Below are positions 48,178 through 59,205 of a stretch of DNA of 64,000 nt, piece by piece. The notes beneath the pieces are model-generated. The model had not been told where the DNA came from and ran no database searches. It saw nothing but the letters and a program-made list of their open reading frames with translations. This stretch comes from Todiramphus chloris collaris (lineage: Eukaryota > Chordata > Aves > Coraciiformes > Alcedinidae): positions 26,201,621-26,265,620 of the forward strand of contig JANVCC010000022.1 of assembly GCA_025345505.1 (NCBI GenBank), written 5' to 3'. Position 1 is the stretch's first letter; every line of letters starts with the position of its first letter. The translations under genes were made by a program, and so were the position numbers.

Positions 48178-48270
48178 ACCATATGCTTAGCGTTAAGCCA
48201 GTGAGAAATTCCACTGAAGTCAAGGGGGTTTTTGCACGTGCTTAAGGGCTTTACTGGATTGGGGCCTACA
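48178..48270 (+). repeat. Ancient amniote palindromic interspersed repeat
   Basis: The order CATATGCTTAGCGTTAAGCCA, GTGAGAAATTCCACTGAAGTC, TTTTGCACGTGCTTAAGGGC and TTTACTGGATTGGGGCC matches a very widespread old amniote repeat I recall as ACATGCTTAACTTTAAGCA, GTGAGTAGTCCCATTGAAGTCAATGGG, CACGTGCTTAAGTGC, TTTGCTGGATCGGGGCC. The order and spacing of four blocks make this a solid match, but I cannot name the family. Its age predates birds; it is a decayed fragment. Confidence 0.6.
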
Positions 48271-49917
48271 GGGGGAAGAATGAACTGTTGGTCCATCAGA
48301 TAGGATTGGACCAAGAATCTTGCACCCCTCCTTTTGCCAAGTTCTGAAGGATGCCTCTGATTCACAAGTGATAGGAGGGAATTGGGTCATGGAAAAGAAG
48401 GGAATTCAGCTGACCAGCTGGCCATAAGCTCCCTGGTTGGATGCTGATGTGAAAAAAGTGACTTTCTCTTGCAGCCACTTCAGGTGCTTACTGTAGTGTT
48501 TTTGTGTATTGTGTATATTTTTTTTTTGGTCTAACTATCCAAGCTCAGGTAACTCACTTGGTGGAACAGGATGGTTGTTTTGCTATCATTATGGATGAAA
48601 AGCCATCAAATAATTATTAAGAACAACATTTGCAGAGTCAGCAGCTAGGTTCTCTCACCTGCTACAGTTGCAGAGCAACAACATTGCAATGGGCAAAAGA
48701 TTAACCACAGAGATTGTTGAAAAGAATAGAAGAGGCTGGATTTGTCAGATCAAAGAGAATAAACTTGATGATACTCAGAGATTAAATTGTCTCAGGTTGA
48801 TATATGTAGCCATAAAAGTCTATAGGAATAAACTGGAACTCAGCTGCTGAGGAACTGTCAGCAGCCTAAGGATATTGTGTGGTCTTGACTGAATAAAGCA
48901 AGAGTCTAAAAGAGGAAGGGGCATTCGTAGTCTCAGATCTAGGGATGAGTTGCTCTATGGCTACAGACACATCACTCGTGTCTCATGTTCTCTTCTCCCA
49001 GCCAAACCCGTAAAACATAGAGGTGAGAAAACTGATTCCAAGAGAAAAACTGTTTCATGCTTCCTACTCCTTTTGGGTCCAAGTCCTCCTATGATATGTC
49101 TCAATTTCAGTGGCACTGCTGTGCATAGAGAAAAGGCTCACTAATTATCTTCTAGGTTCTTTGCAAACCTCTTCTTAATTCCCTGTAAAGCAAACATTGT
49201 TTTCCCTTCCAGAAGCCAGTTAGAGAAGACAGAGATGTTAATCCCAACAGCAAGATTTCAGCCAGTATCCTAAACCAGGAAGAAGTTCTAGGGTCAAAGC
49301 TAGCAAATAAGGTTGGAAGAAGTAAGTTCACGGGCAGTTTGTTCTTTCATGAGCAGATTACGAAGGTTTTGGAAACTCTCACTGCAGAGGTAGTGAAATA
49401 CTGCTAGTTTGCTATAGGCAATATCTAATCTCCACCCCCTCTTGTGAAATTAAAAATATAATCACCAAGGTTTCAAATAACTGATGAAGAAACAGTCCTT
49501 CTTTTCCAGGTTTGAACAAAAGGAGAAGGGCAAAGTATTGGCACTGTGAGCAGAAACACAGACATGTGTGAGCTCAGGTTTTGGATGGTGGAAGTCAGCC
49601 ATGAAGACAGAACTAGCAGAAGTTCAGCAAGCCATTTAACTCCTGGTACTCACCATTTGTGTGGGACTGACTTTCATCCTATGGGGACACTGTGGTGTTT
49701 GAAGTGACAGGGCTTTGAATGCTGAAGTTTTGCTAAAAAAGCTTCAACAGAAGTGGCAATTTCAAGAGGGATGAATAGACTTGGAAAGAGGTGAAAAAGA
49801 GGTGTCCAGTTCCTGATTCATCCAGGGACCTCACTTTAGCTTACGAAATTCACTTAGCCATGGGATTTGCTGACTGTGGACTAAGTGCCTTATAGAAGCC
49901 AGTACTGTGGACTCCTT
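48271..49917. other. Non-genic stretch
   Basis: No gene or confident repeat recognised. T-rich TGTGTATATTTTTTTTT at about 48509-48528 is the only simple tract. Confidence 0.5.
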
Positions 49918-50030
49918 CTAGAACTGTGGGATGACTGAGGTTGGAAGGGACCTCTGAGGTTCAAGCTAATAGAGAGAGACCTGGCCTCACCACTGTTCCT
50001 ATGGCAGGGCACTTTCCCTGGGGGAATACC
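49918..50030 (-). mobile_element. CR1 LINE 3' end, short and degraded
   Basis: TAGAACTGTGGGATGACTGAGGTTGGAAGGGACCTCTGAGG corresponds to the reverse-complement CR1 tail TAGAATCATAGAATCATTGAGGTTGGAAGGGACCTCTGGAG. Further on, GGCAGGGCACTTTCCC still resembles the element, but the middle is rearranged. The first 45 bases are convincing; the right boundary is approximate. Confidence 0.7.
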
Positions 50031-51703
50031 ATCTTTTCATTGCATTATCCTTTCTATATTGGTATAATGCCTGCAGTGCAAGGATAGTCTTTCAGGGTCT
50101 ACACAGTGCACAACTCATTTAGACCCTCGATATTTGATGGCGTTTTGCTGTTACTTCTCTAAAATCTACTAGGAGGAAGAGTGCTAAATCTCTCTGTCTG
50201 GACTGTTCCTGTAGATCCACACGTCAGTAGTTTAGTGGTTTTCAAAAGAGAAGATGCTGTCTCCAAAAAGTCTTGTAGTACAGTATCTGTATGGCAATGC
50301 AAATAGCCTGAGCATCCCAGACTGAACAAATGTTTCCAGTGTATACTGCAAGGAAGCAGTGAAGTCTTCAATTGGATATTGAAGAGGAAGTATCCTCAGA
50401 AACTCTGAGCTTAGTTTATAGTTTTTTTTTGCATCTAGTTCATCCAGATGAGTGATCAGCATCTCACTGCAGCACTGAGAGCTCTACAGTTTGGGTTGAT
50501 ACAGCCTCCTAGTACAGACTCAGCTGCTGATGCAGTGGCTGAGAAAGAGAGACCCATCTTCACCTTAGAGGCACATACCAATACATAGCAAAGGGACACA
50601 GAGCTCCTTTCAGTCACTAAAAGCATTGCAGAAAAGAGTTGCAGGAAAGGATTCTGTTGCCTTTACCTAATTCCTGACTGCTCATCCCAAAGACCTCCTG
50701 CTTTTTTTGTCTGGAGGAAGTATTTCTGACTCCTTGGGTTAATCTGCTGTATAAAGTTGACCCTGTGTTTAAATAGCCACCATCTTTCACCAGCATGAGA
50801 TAGCAGGTATCCAGCAGGCAGGAGAGGGTTGCTATTAAAAATTTGTGTGTGATCTTTTGGAAGGAAGGTTGTCGTGGGAGCTCAGTCCATTCTCTAACCT
50901 GGAAGGAGAAGGGAAAGCGAGAGGAAGACACATCCTGCCTCATGGTCAACTTGGCCACGAGTGCCCAGGACATAAAGCAATCTTGGACCCCACTGGACTT
51001 ACCTAATCAGCTCTGTGCTGTGGTATCCTGCAATGTTTCAGTCTCAAAGATTATACCTATTAGATCTTATCCTGGAAATATCTCCTTCCTGAATGCCCTG
51101 TATCCTGCCCAGATTTTTCCAGATTTAGCCTTTGATATGTAATGAGGCCATGGACAATTGTGAGTGACTCAGATGCAGAGCTGTAGAAAGCCATTGCCTC
51201 TCTGCTTCACACAATAATCCCCTGAAGCTTCACATTAGCAAAAATCCATGTGATTTCTTGCGATGTGGTGTCACATAGAAAGACATCTCCCCTGGTGCTG
51301 TTTTGGAAATACAATAGTCGTTTTTGTTTTATCTGCTGTGCCATCAGCCCCCCCAGCTGGGGACTCAAACATGCATTAATTCTACTTATGACTGCCAGGA
51401 GAGTTTATTATGGCCAACAGCAAGAAGCATGTAGGAATCTGTGAGGTGTGTGTATTTCTGCAGAAAAAGAACCTTGGTCCTTGTTTGCCGTCAGCTTTCA
51501 TTAAAACAGGAGAAGCTTCTTGCTGGAGAGGGGATCGTGTAGTAGGCAAACATTGCACAAGAGGGGGAGGGAAGCCAGGACTGGCTGAAAGGCTGGACTA
51601 TTGTAATTGGTGAGGGGAAGAGAAATCCAGAATCTGAAAGGCAAGAAACGAGATACAAGGTAGCTCTCACGATTTTCAAGTGTTAGGATGGCAGGATGGT
51701 TAG
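50031..51703. other. Non-genic stretch
   Basis: No gene or repeat recognised; open frames up to 118 codons without domain. Confidence 0.5.
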
Positions 51704-51824
51704 CTCCTTTCCCTTTCCCTTTCCCTTTCCCTTTCCCTTTCCCTTTCCCTTTCCCTCTCCCCTTTCTTCTTTACCCTTCTCTTTCACTCCCCCCCCCCCT
51801 TCTTCCCCCCCCCTTTTTTTTTCT
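51704..51824. repeat. Polypyrimidine tract with (TTTCCC)8
   Basis: Of 121 bases only two are purines (A at 51773 and 51786). It opens with eight perfect TTTCCC units (51708-51755), continues with irregular C/T sequence, and ends with C11 (51789-51799), C9 (51805-51813) and T9 (51814-51822). The hexamer is mirror-symmetric, so the tract can form intramolecular triplex (H-DNA); the G-rich complement could also form quadruplexes. The Gly-Lys and Pro-Phe repeat frames seen here are composition artefacts. Length is probably variable and prone to sequencing error. Confidence 0.95.
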
Positions 51825-52055
51825 GTGGTGAGAAGCTCTTTTGTGTTGATTGGCAGAAGTTTGGGAAGGATTAAATAAACCAAACAAATGGAGATTGCTT
51901 TTTCCACCTTTGCAGGAGGCAGCTATCTTTACTCAATCAAACCAGTGTGTTTCTGTGGAGGTTCAGCATATCAGTGCCTGATTACACCCATCAGCAGGAG
52001 CATTGTGGCACATCTCCAGGGGTGGTTGTCCTCTTGGAGGGGCATAATTTAGGGT
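51825..52055. other. Non-genic stretch
   Basis: Unique-looking sequence between the polypyrimidine tract and the next CR1 fragment. Confidence 0.5.
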
Positions 52056-52176
52056 GGGACGGTTTAAGTTGAAAGTCACTTCAGGAGGTCTTTAATCCAA
52101 ACTGCTGCTCAAATCAGGGCTATCTTCAAACTTAGGTCAGGTTGCTTAGGGCCTTATCCAGTCCAGTCTTATGTTT
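52056..52176 (-). mobile_element. CR1 LINE 3' fragment
   Basis: CAGGAGGTCTTTAATCCAAACTGCTGCTCAAATCAGGGCTATCTTCAAACTTAGGTCAGGTTGCTTAGGGCCTTATCCAGTCCAGT, read in its parts, follows the reverse-complement CR1 3' region (GGAGGTCATCTAGTCCAACC, CTGCTCAAAGCAGGGCTAAC, TTAGATCAGGTTGCTCAGGG, CCTTGTCCAGTC). The match is strong from 52080 to 52170 and then fades. The copy is truncated at both ends and points to the minus strand. Confidence 0.85.
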
Positions 52177-55100
52177 TCTTCCTAAGGCAAGCGGGATAAC
52201 ACTGAAACCTTACAAGCTGCTGGGAAAGGCTGGAAATCTGTTAAGTTCAGGAGTCTGTAAGAGTAGGACAGGCAGTTTGTCTGGCAAGGGCTGATGGAGT
52301 TGACTCTCTCAGATGCAGACCAAGAGTGTGGTCTCAGAGGTAGTCATTTCAGGGAGGGCTGTTTACCTTGTTCACTCTGGTTCCTAAAGTAGTAAGACTA
52401 CACTGTGTGGGCTTGTCTTTCTTCCCCTATAACATCACCTCATATACTAGATCATGTTATGAGAATAGCAGCTGGCCAAAGGAGGAAAACATCTTCAGTG
52501 CCTATGTCCAGGGAAAGCCAGGGCATATGCTCAGCCTTTTCTAAAAGGAGCTGATTGGGATGGGGGATGACTCAGGAGGCACAAAGCCATAGGAACCTGG
52601 GATTCACCAGCCATCATGGCTGCCAAATGACCTGCTTAGCTACTCATTATCTGCTAGCTAGGCTAGCCTGACTCCATCCAGCAGTGCCAAGGATAGGACA
52701 CTTGATGGGATCTGAAAATCACAGAGTTGTGTTTGGTTTTGCCTGATCAGAACTGGCACAAGTAGATAACTGTGATCAAATCCAACAGCACTATGATAAC
52801 AGGCATATATAACACTTCTCCCTCTGAAACTCTGGCCATTGCTTTTACTGCTGCTGACAAGATTTCCATGATTTAATGCTCTGTACTAGATGTAAACAGT
52901 CAAACATGTCATTCAGTGCTGAACTCGGAGTTGCAGAAGGTGAGTTTTTCCTCTGTTTCCTAAATGTTGTCTTCACTCAGCTCCTTTGCAGAGCAAGGAA
53001 TTAATCACTGGGAACATGGATTCAAGCAGCCCCCATTGCTTTGTGGACCAGGCCTTTACTGGAAGGTTACTTTCAGTCTTCTAGTACTCAGCCCTGGAGG
53101 TACAGCTCACACCCCCACAGTGCTGGCTCCTTTTCTCTCTTGGTAACTGTCTTGCATCTTTTCAGTTTCTCCTCCTGCAGACATGGTTTCAGTCTCATCT
53201 TTGTCCTGACTTGCTGCTGTGGAATGTAAGGCTTTTACTGTTTTTTTCACTCTGTAAAAAAAAAAAAAGAATCTAAGCACATTGTGTCAAGACTTCAGGA
53301 TTGCATTTTCTGTCTGAGTCCTTTATAGAAGATAAGAGCAGCACCTTGTTCTTCCTCTCCTTTTTACCTTCCCTTTGTCCTGATCTCAGAGAAGATTTAT
53401 GCCCTGTTGTGAAAGCGCTGTACCTAACACAGCCAGCTCTCACAGTTTCACTTGCTGTGCAATTCCAGTATGATCTTGTTCAATGCATACTTGATTCAGG
53501 AACAGTGGGGTGTGTTCAGATGGATTGACCTGATCAAACATGAGCCAAACTCCTATTTTATGGCAGTTTATTTCTTTAGGAAGAGCCAGAGTTGAACTAG
53601 GAGTTCATTGAGTTTTAAGCTAACACGTTTTCTCTCTCAGCAGGAGAAGGCCATTGGCATATATGGTTATTTACAGCAGCTCAGCTGAGGGAGGGTAACC
53701 CATAAATAGCAGCTTCTTGTGTTCGCTCACAGGCACATATTGTTAGAGAAGGCAGAAACCTCACGTTCCAGCCCATTCGTTAACATTCAGCAATAGGATT
53801 TTTGAAGGAAAATGTCTCCCTAGGTAGGATATCCTATAACTCCTGACTATAGGGGTTTCCTGCAGCTTCACCTCTAGCATCTGGTGTTGTCTGTTCTTGG
53901 AGACAGGCAGATGGGGTAGATGGACCCCTGATCTTATTTGGGAGGACAGCAATTCCCATGGGCTAAATGCAACACCGGAGAAATATGTCAGATGCATTCC
54001 AGATGGATATCCCCAGAGAGATGGGTCTTAATTCATAGACCAGGCAAAGAGACTCAAAAAGGAAATGGCTTTCCCCCATTGCAGTAGGGAGCCTCGAGAA
54101 AGGAAGGGTATATAACCTTCCTAGGCTGAACTTGCAGGCTTGGTCTGGTAGCTTTGGTGATGGAGATGTCTCTGATCTGGACTGAGCAACCTCTTCCAAC
54201 TCTTCCTTGGCATATTTCATTGGGATGCCTACAAACAGTCCTTACTGCTGTCCTCTCTCTCCACTCTTTCCACTACTGGTTAATTCAGATCAGAGACTTA
54301 ACATCCTCTGCTATGAATGAACTGCCCTACAGTGAACTCTGCCTGTCCTGCATTATCGGATCAACAATACAGCTGATCTTTGAGGTGCATTGTACTAAGG
54401 CCAAATACATGGGAAAAGTTCTTTTATCCCGGGATGTCTCATCTTTCCCTAATTTGCAGTGACAGTACCTCGTCTTCTATCTCAGATGAAACACCTCTTT
54501 TGTGGGAAAGAATTATTCTGCTTCCACATCTCCACCTAGTCAATATTTTTGTTGCGCAGATCTGGGAGATATCCTAGACATCATATCCCCTCTTTCTTTT
54601 CACTAAACTACATATTTGTATGTTTTACAAACAGATAGAGTAGACACTTAAATTTGGTTGTCTTGCCAGCTCTCAGATCATGTATTGACAGTACTCATTG
54701 TATTTCTGGTGATTATTTGGGAGCTTAGACCCCTGGCTTGCATGTAGACACTCTACTTAGGCTCTACATTGTAAGCAACATCCCAGCCTGAAAATACCCA
54801 GGACGTTCCCAAGAACAATCACTGACTTGGTACAGTATTACAGTATTTTTGACTGACATAAGACTTAGAAACTCTTGTGATCAGCAAAGCCCCACTGTGC
54901 AAGACCCAGGCCTTAGCTGGGGAAAAAAAACGGACTCTTAATCTCAGCATTTGTTAATTAGCTGGTGGAGCTGGAGACAGAGATGTTCAGAGTGGGACTG
55001 TCAAACTCTGCTGATCTAATCCAAACAGCACTTACCCAGGGAATAGAAAGGTTGGAAAAGACATGATCTATTGCAAAAATCCACCTCCATCCGGTGATGA

Positions 55101-57610
55101 ATGAAGAAGAACTCTCACACAAATGAACTGCCCCCAGTAACCTCATTGCTGACTTCCAGAGAATTGGATCATGATCCTAGCAGCTGATGAATGATGTCCA
55201 TCCCCATAGAAAGGCAAGGCAAAGCATAGGCTCGGCTTAACACTATGCCATTGATGAAGAACAGATTTTGCACTGACAATGTTGATTCAAGCCACACCAA
55301 ACACAGTGGAAAGGACTGAGGACTCTTAGGAAGCGTGTTCTTTGAAGACCCTATTGCTGCTGGCTAGCCTGAACACATTTCTGTCCTCTCTCCTAATGGA
55401 AGCATGTTTTTATGTGTAGTAACAATGTGTTTTCCTTCCCACAGTGTATTTACAGATATGTGCTGCTTTCTGGCAGGTTGATTGTGGATGACAGATTGGG
55501 AAGGATTTCACTTTGCCTGTGTTTTCTCTGTGGGGTTAGACAGCATGTGGGTGTGGTGTTAGATTCCCCATCTCTCCATTTAGACCTTGCATTAAGAAGA
55601 TCAGGAGGATCTTTGACAGGTGCTACAAGACAGTCCTCTAAAGGGGATTCTGTTTGTGTAGTTGTCAGGTCAAATGGTGTTACTTAAGCATATGTACCAT
55701 GGTGGGTGTTGCAAGCAGGTTCCTCTGAGATGTTCACAGCCATGAAACCATTTCAACTGACGCGGTAGTGCTGCAGACAAGCCATCTGCTTGCTTATAAC
55801 TCTTGACTAAGCTACAAACCTTTTGCACAATTTTTAACAGAGAGTCTTTCCGTCTTGTCAAGTGCCATTTTGCCCTCCTAATGCCAGTTCTCAATGCCCT
55901 TGTGGAGGTTCTTCTTCCTTGACCAGGTGGCTGCTCCATTCAGAAATTAAAGGGCCAACAGGTTATCTCCAGCCTTACCCAATCACACTATTCACAGCTA
56001 GTGAGGATCTGTAAATGGCTGAGATAATACAGAGATAATGGGTGATTTAGTGAGCTGAATATCCAAAGCTTCCTGTAACTTGATGATTTGTGATGTGTGT
56101 TAAGGTTCCTGGAAGATGCATGTCCTAAGTCAGGATCCTATTTTATAAGATGCAGTTTATGATTCAGTTAAATTCACAGCCTAACAAATTGGGGGTGGGA
56201 GCAGGCACCCATCTCTTTCTAATCATCTGAAACATGACAGTTTAATGTTAAGTAAGAAGAAAAACTGAGGAAGTTAAAGATGCCTGTCTAAGTACTATTG
56301 TGCCAGGAATTGACTTTCTATTCATATAAATTTCTGCCAATTCCAAGGGAACTAACAATTTGCCCATGATTTTGCCCATATAAAAGCACAGAGAAGTTTC
56401 CTGTATCTAAATGGACCTTGTCAAAATGTCTCCAGTAAATGCACAGAGTGGGATCCTTGCAGCCTCTGACATTACTAGAATAATGTGTGAGAGCTTAAAG
56501 CAAGTGAAGGAAAGAATTACTGGCTTGAGGAAATAGCAAAATCAACAGGAAAAGCTCTTTTTTTTCTGCAGTACTGATGACAGCTAGGAAAATTTCATTA
56601 GCCTTAAGAGCTTTGCTTTACCCTTTTATTTCCACCCGAAAGCTCAATTCCCCCTGCTCACGTGTGGTTAGGTTTCTCCACTGAAAGTACACTGTGCTTG
56701 TGGTATTTTATTATTTCTAGTACTGTTGAGGTAGTGCCTCTGAACTCTGCATGGGGAATGGCTTTAGCTGCTAGGCAATGTAGAAGCACAGAGAAAAACC
56801 ATGATCCTCTGTTTAAAGATCTCACATACAATACAACACTTGGGGCACAGGGCAGTCATGAAAGAGAAATGGAAACAGGTGGAAGGAGCACCTGTATCCT
56901 AGTTCTTGTCATGGATCAGGAACTCCTTCCACCACCCTGGGGGAAGGAAGGGAGAAAGGCTACAAATTAGGGGACTTCTTTGTCATACAGGGGCCTCCTG
57001 TGATCTCTGTGGACCTCTGCTTGCACTCCAGAGAAAGGAATAATGATAACATCCTGTCTTTCCTCCCAGGGTGCTGGAAACACAAATGAAATGTGTTTAG
57101 ATACAACTGTCTTGCAGCCACCTGCAGCCATCCTGCTGCTTTAAGACTCGGAGATCCCAGTCTGATGCTCCCTGCAGCCTGTTATACTGTTTTTGATGGC
57201 AAGCCAACACTGGATATTTCAAAAGACCGAGCCTCTTTCCCCTACACTACTCAGCATCATAATTCAGGTCCTTGGCACCAGCGCTGCACGATGCAGGGGA
57301 GGAAACTCTTGCCTGATCCCAGCTGATGGGCTGCCCAGATCTGGAAACATGGGGATTGATGGCCTCCGTAAATGCCTTTGCTGCTAGCACTGCTGCCTGT
57401 GCTGCTGAATGATCTCTGTCTATTCCCCCAGGGACTGCTTCTCCCGCTCCTTGCTTGGTGCTGATGCCTTTTAGCAGCTGAGAGATCACCACTTCTTCAT
57501 CTCTTGCCCCAAGTGAGACATATTTCACTTATGGGGGGTTTCAGCGTGAGGAAGTCTCTGAGAACCAGGCTTTATCCCACAGGGTACTGCATTGCATCTG
57601 GGGTTATTCA
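52177..57610. other. Non-genic stretch
   Basis: The longest featureless part after 17.9-22.4 kb. An A12 run lies at about 53257-53269. A 92-codon minus frame (55670-55939) with the peptide GIRRAKWHL recalls the region before the CR1 reverse transcriptase, but the rest does not fit, so no call is made. Other frames up to 102 codons have no domain. Confidence 0.5.
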
Positions 57611-57630
57611 CCCCAGCCCCCAACCCCCCC
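57611..57630 (-). other. C-run cluster, possible G-quadruplex on minus strand
   Basis: C4, C5 and C7 runs are separated by two-base spacers. On the minus strand the G7 run can be split into two G3 runs, giving four G tracts with loops of 1-4 bases, which fits the quadruplex rule. Confidence 0.55.
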
Positions 57631-58839
57631 TTCTGTTCTTTTAACTAGTGGTTTTAAGATGGATAGGAGATGAGCCTAGAACATATTTATTGAGCCCAGG
57701 AGAGGTGCATGCATCTGTTAAATATTATTAAGATATCATTGATGAGTTGGTTTCACCTAAAGGCTGGAAGAGGTATGACATTTACATGGCTCCTGTGGGA
57801 TGGCACAGAGCAGGGGAAAGGGCTGTTGCTCAGTGATAGCTCAGTCACTTTTCCTCTCAGGTAAAGGATTTGTGTTTGCCCCATCCCTCCTGTACTTCCT
57901 ACAGAGATCTGCCTACTTGCTAAAGATGTCAGCTCCCAACCATTCTTCATGGGAATTTAAAAGCACATTTAGATTCTCCCTTTTTCAGCTGCTTCCTTCG
58001 CAACTATTATCTTCCTGAGCATGGCAGCAAGACTCACTGGTCCTGCCGCTCAGACAGACTTGGCTAGCTGGGAGGAATCCATCATCCCTCAGTGTTTGTG
58101 CTTGTCCCAAATGATTTCCCAGGTGGCGTACATATGACCCATCCCGGTTCCAGAGACCAGTTACTGGTCAAACCACTGCTCCACCTTTAAAAAAGAGCTC
58201 AGAGAAGTTCTGGATCCCAGGCTAAGATATAAAACAAGGTTTTCTTGGGTAAGACCATCATCTAACATTGATGCTTTCAATCCCTCCCCTGAAAGTTAAA
58301 TAAATAGTAACTGCAGTCCTGTTGTGACAGGAAACAATTTCAGCCCTCTGCTCAGGAGAAGGGAAAGTGTCATTCCCCCTCAGGCTTTGATTCTCTTCAT
58401 GATTATGTAATGACTAAAGATCTTGAAAGTAAAGTGTAAAATCAAAATAAGAAAGAAGTAGGAAAGAGGCAAGAAGTTCATTTTTCAAAATTCCTTCTAT
58501 ATTCATTCAATCCTTTTGGTCCTTGCAGGAGGGGGACCCATATCCTATCACACACCTGACGTTGCCCCTAGCAAAATTAGTCACGATGGCCCCATGCAGA
58601 TTTTGGATTTATTGTCTGCAAATTTGGCTGGTCCAGCCCCTGGTCTGAACACCTGTGGAGACTCAGAGTCCAGACTAGTAGATTAATCTGTCAGTCACTC
58701 TATATAACAGCCTGTCCTCCTCTCTATCCCATTCTGACACTCCCTTCCCAGGCTTGGTGTATAGCTCCGAGATCCAGTTTCACCGGAATGTAAACAGTGT
58801 CTGAATCCCCCAACTTCCCCACTTTGCTTCCGCTCTGAG
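57631..58839. other. Non-genic stretch
   Basis: Unique-looking; AT-rich words near 57716-57745 (TTAAATATTATTAAGATATC) are the only notable composition. Confidence 0.5.
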
Positions 58840-59205
58840 TGCAGGTTGGGTATATCAGCTGCTTGAAAAGTAATTATCCTCACTTCCCACCTGATAAATT
58901 AAAGACCCCCAGGTTCTTTGCTTAATGGTGCAGAGCGATCCAGAAGTGATTCTCCTGCAGAAGCTGTTAAGGAGAATGTCGGAACCCCACGCCCCTCTGA
59001 ACGTCATTGTGCTGGGACGACAGCCCATTAATCAGCCCGACCTGGCTTGGAGATGGCAAAGGTCGTGCTGCGTGAAGTCTAATCGGAAAAACAAATTCCA
59101 CCCCTCTGGTGTGCTTCCTGGCAGGGACAAAGGGGGAGACTCGCTTGGTTTCACACTTAAGTACCTTAAGTATTTTTTCAAGGATAGAAGACAACTGATG
59201 TGAAG
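58840..59205. promoter_or_regulatory. CpG-retaining conserved-looking block with 92-codon frame
   Basis: Ten CpGs fall within 58935-59142 in a CpG-poor neighbourhood. The block also has AT-rich cores (AAAAGTAATTATCC near 58865, CCCATTAATCAGCCC near 59025). A plus-strand frame of 92 codons (58925-59203) starts at an ATG with T at -3 and G at +4, a weak initiation context, and begins MVQSDPEVILLQKLLRRM. I recognise no domain. It could be a conserved regulatory element, a terminal coding exon or a small unknown ORF; the regulatory reading is most likely because no splice or transcript structure is visible. Confidence 0.3.

Noticed and set aside
51683-51907. Gly-Lys repeat protein on minus strand
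   Set aside because: Translation artefact of the TTTCCC repeat.
55670-55939. 89-codon minus frame with GIRRAKWHL, recalling CR1 ORF2 upstream of the RT
   Set aside because: Only about ten residues fit; the rest matches neither CR1 nor a host gene I know.
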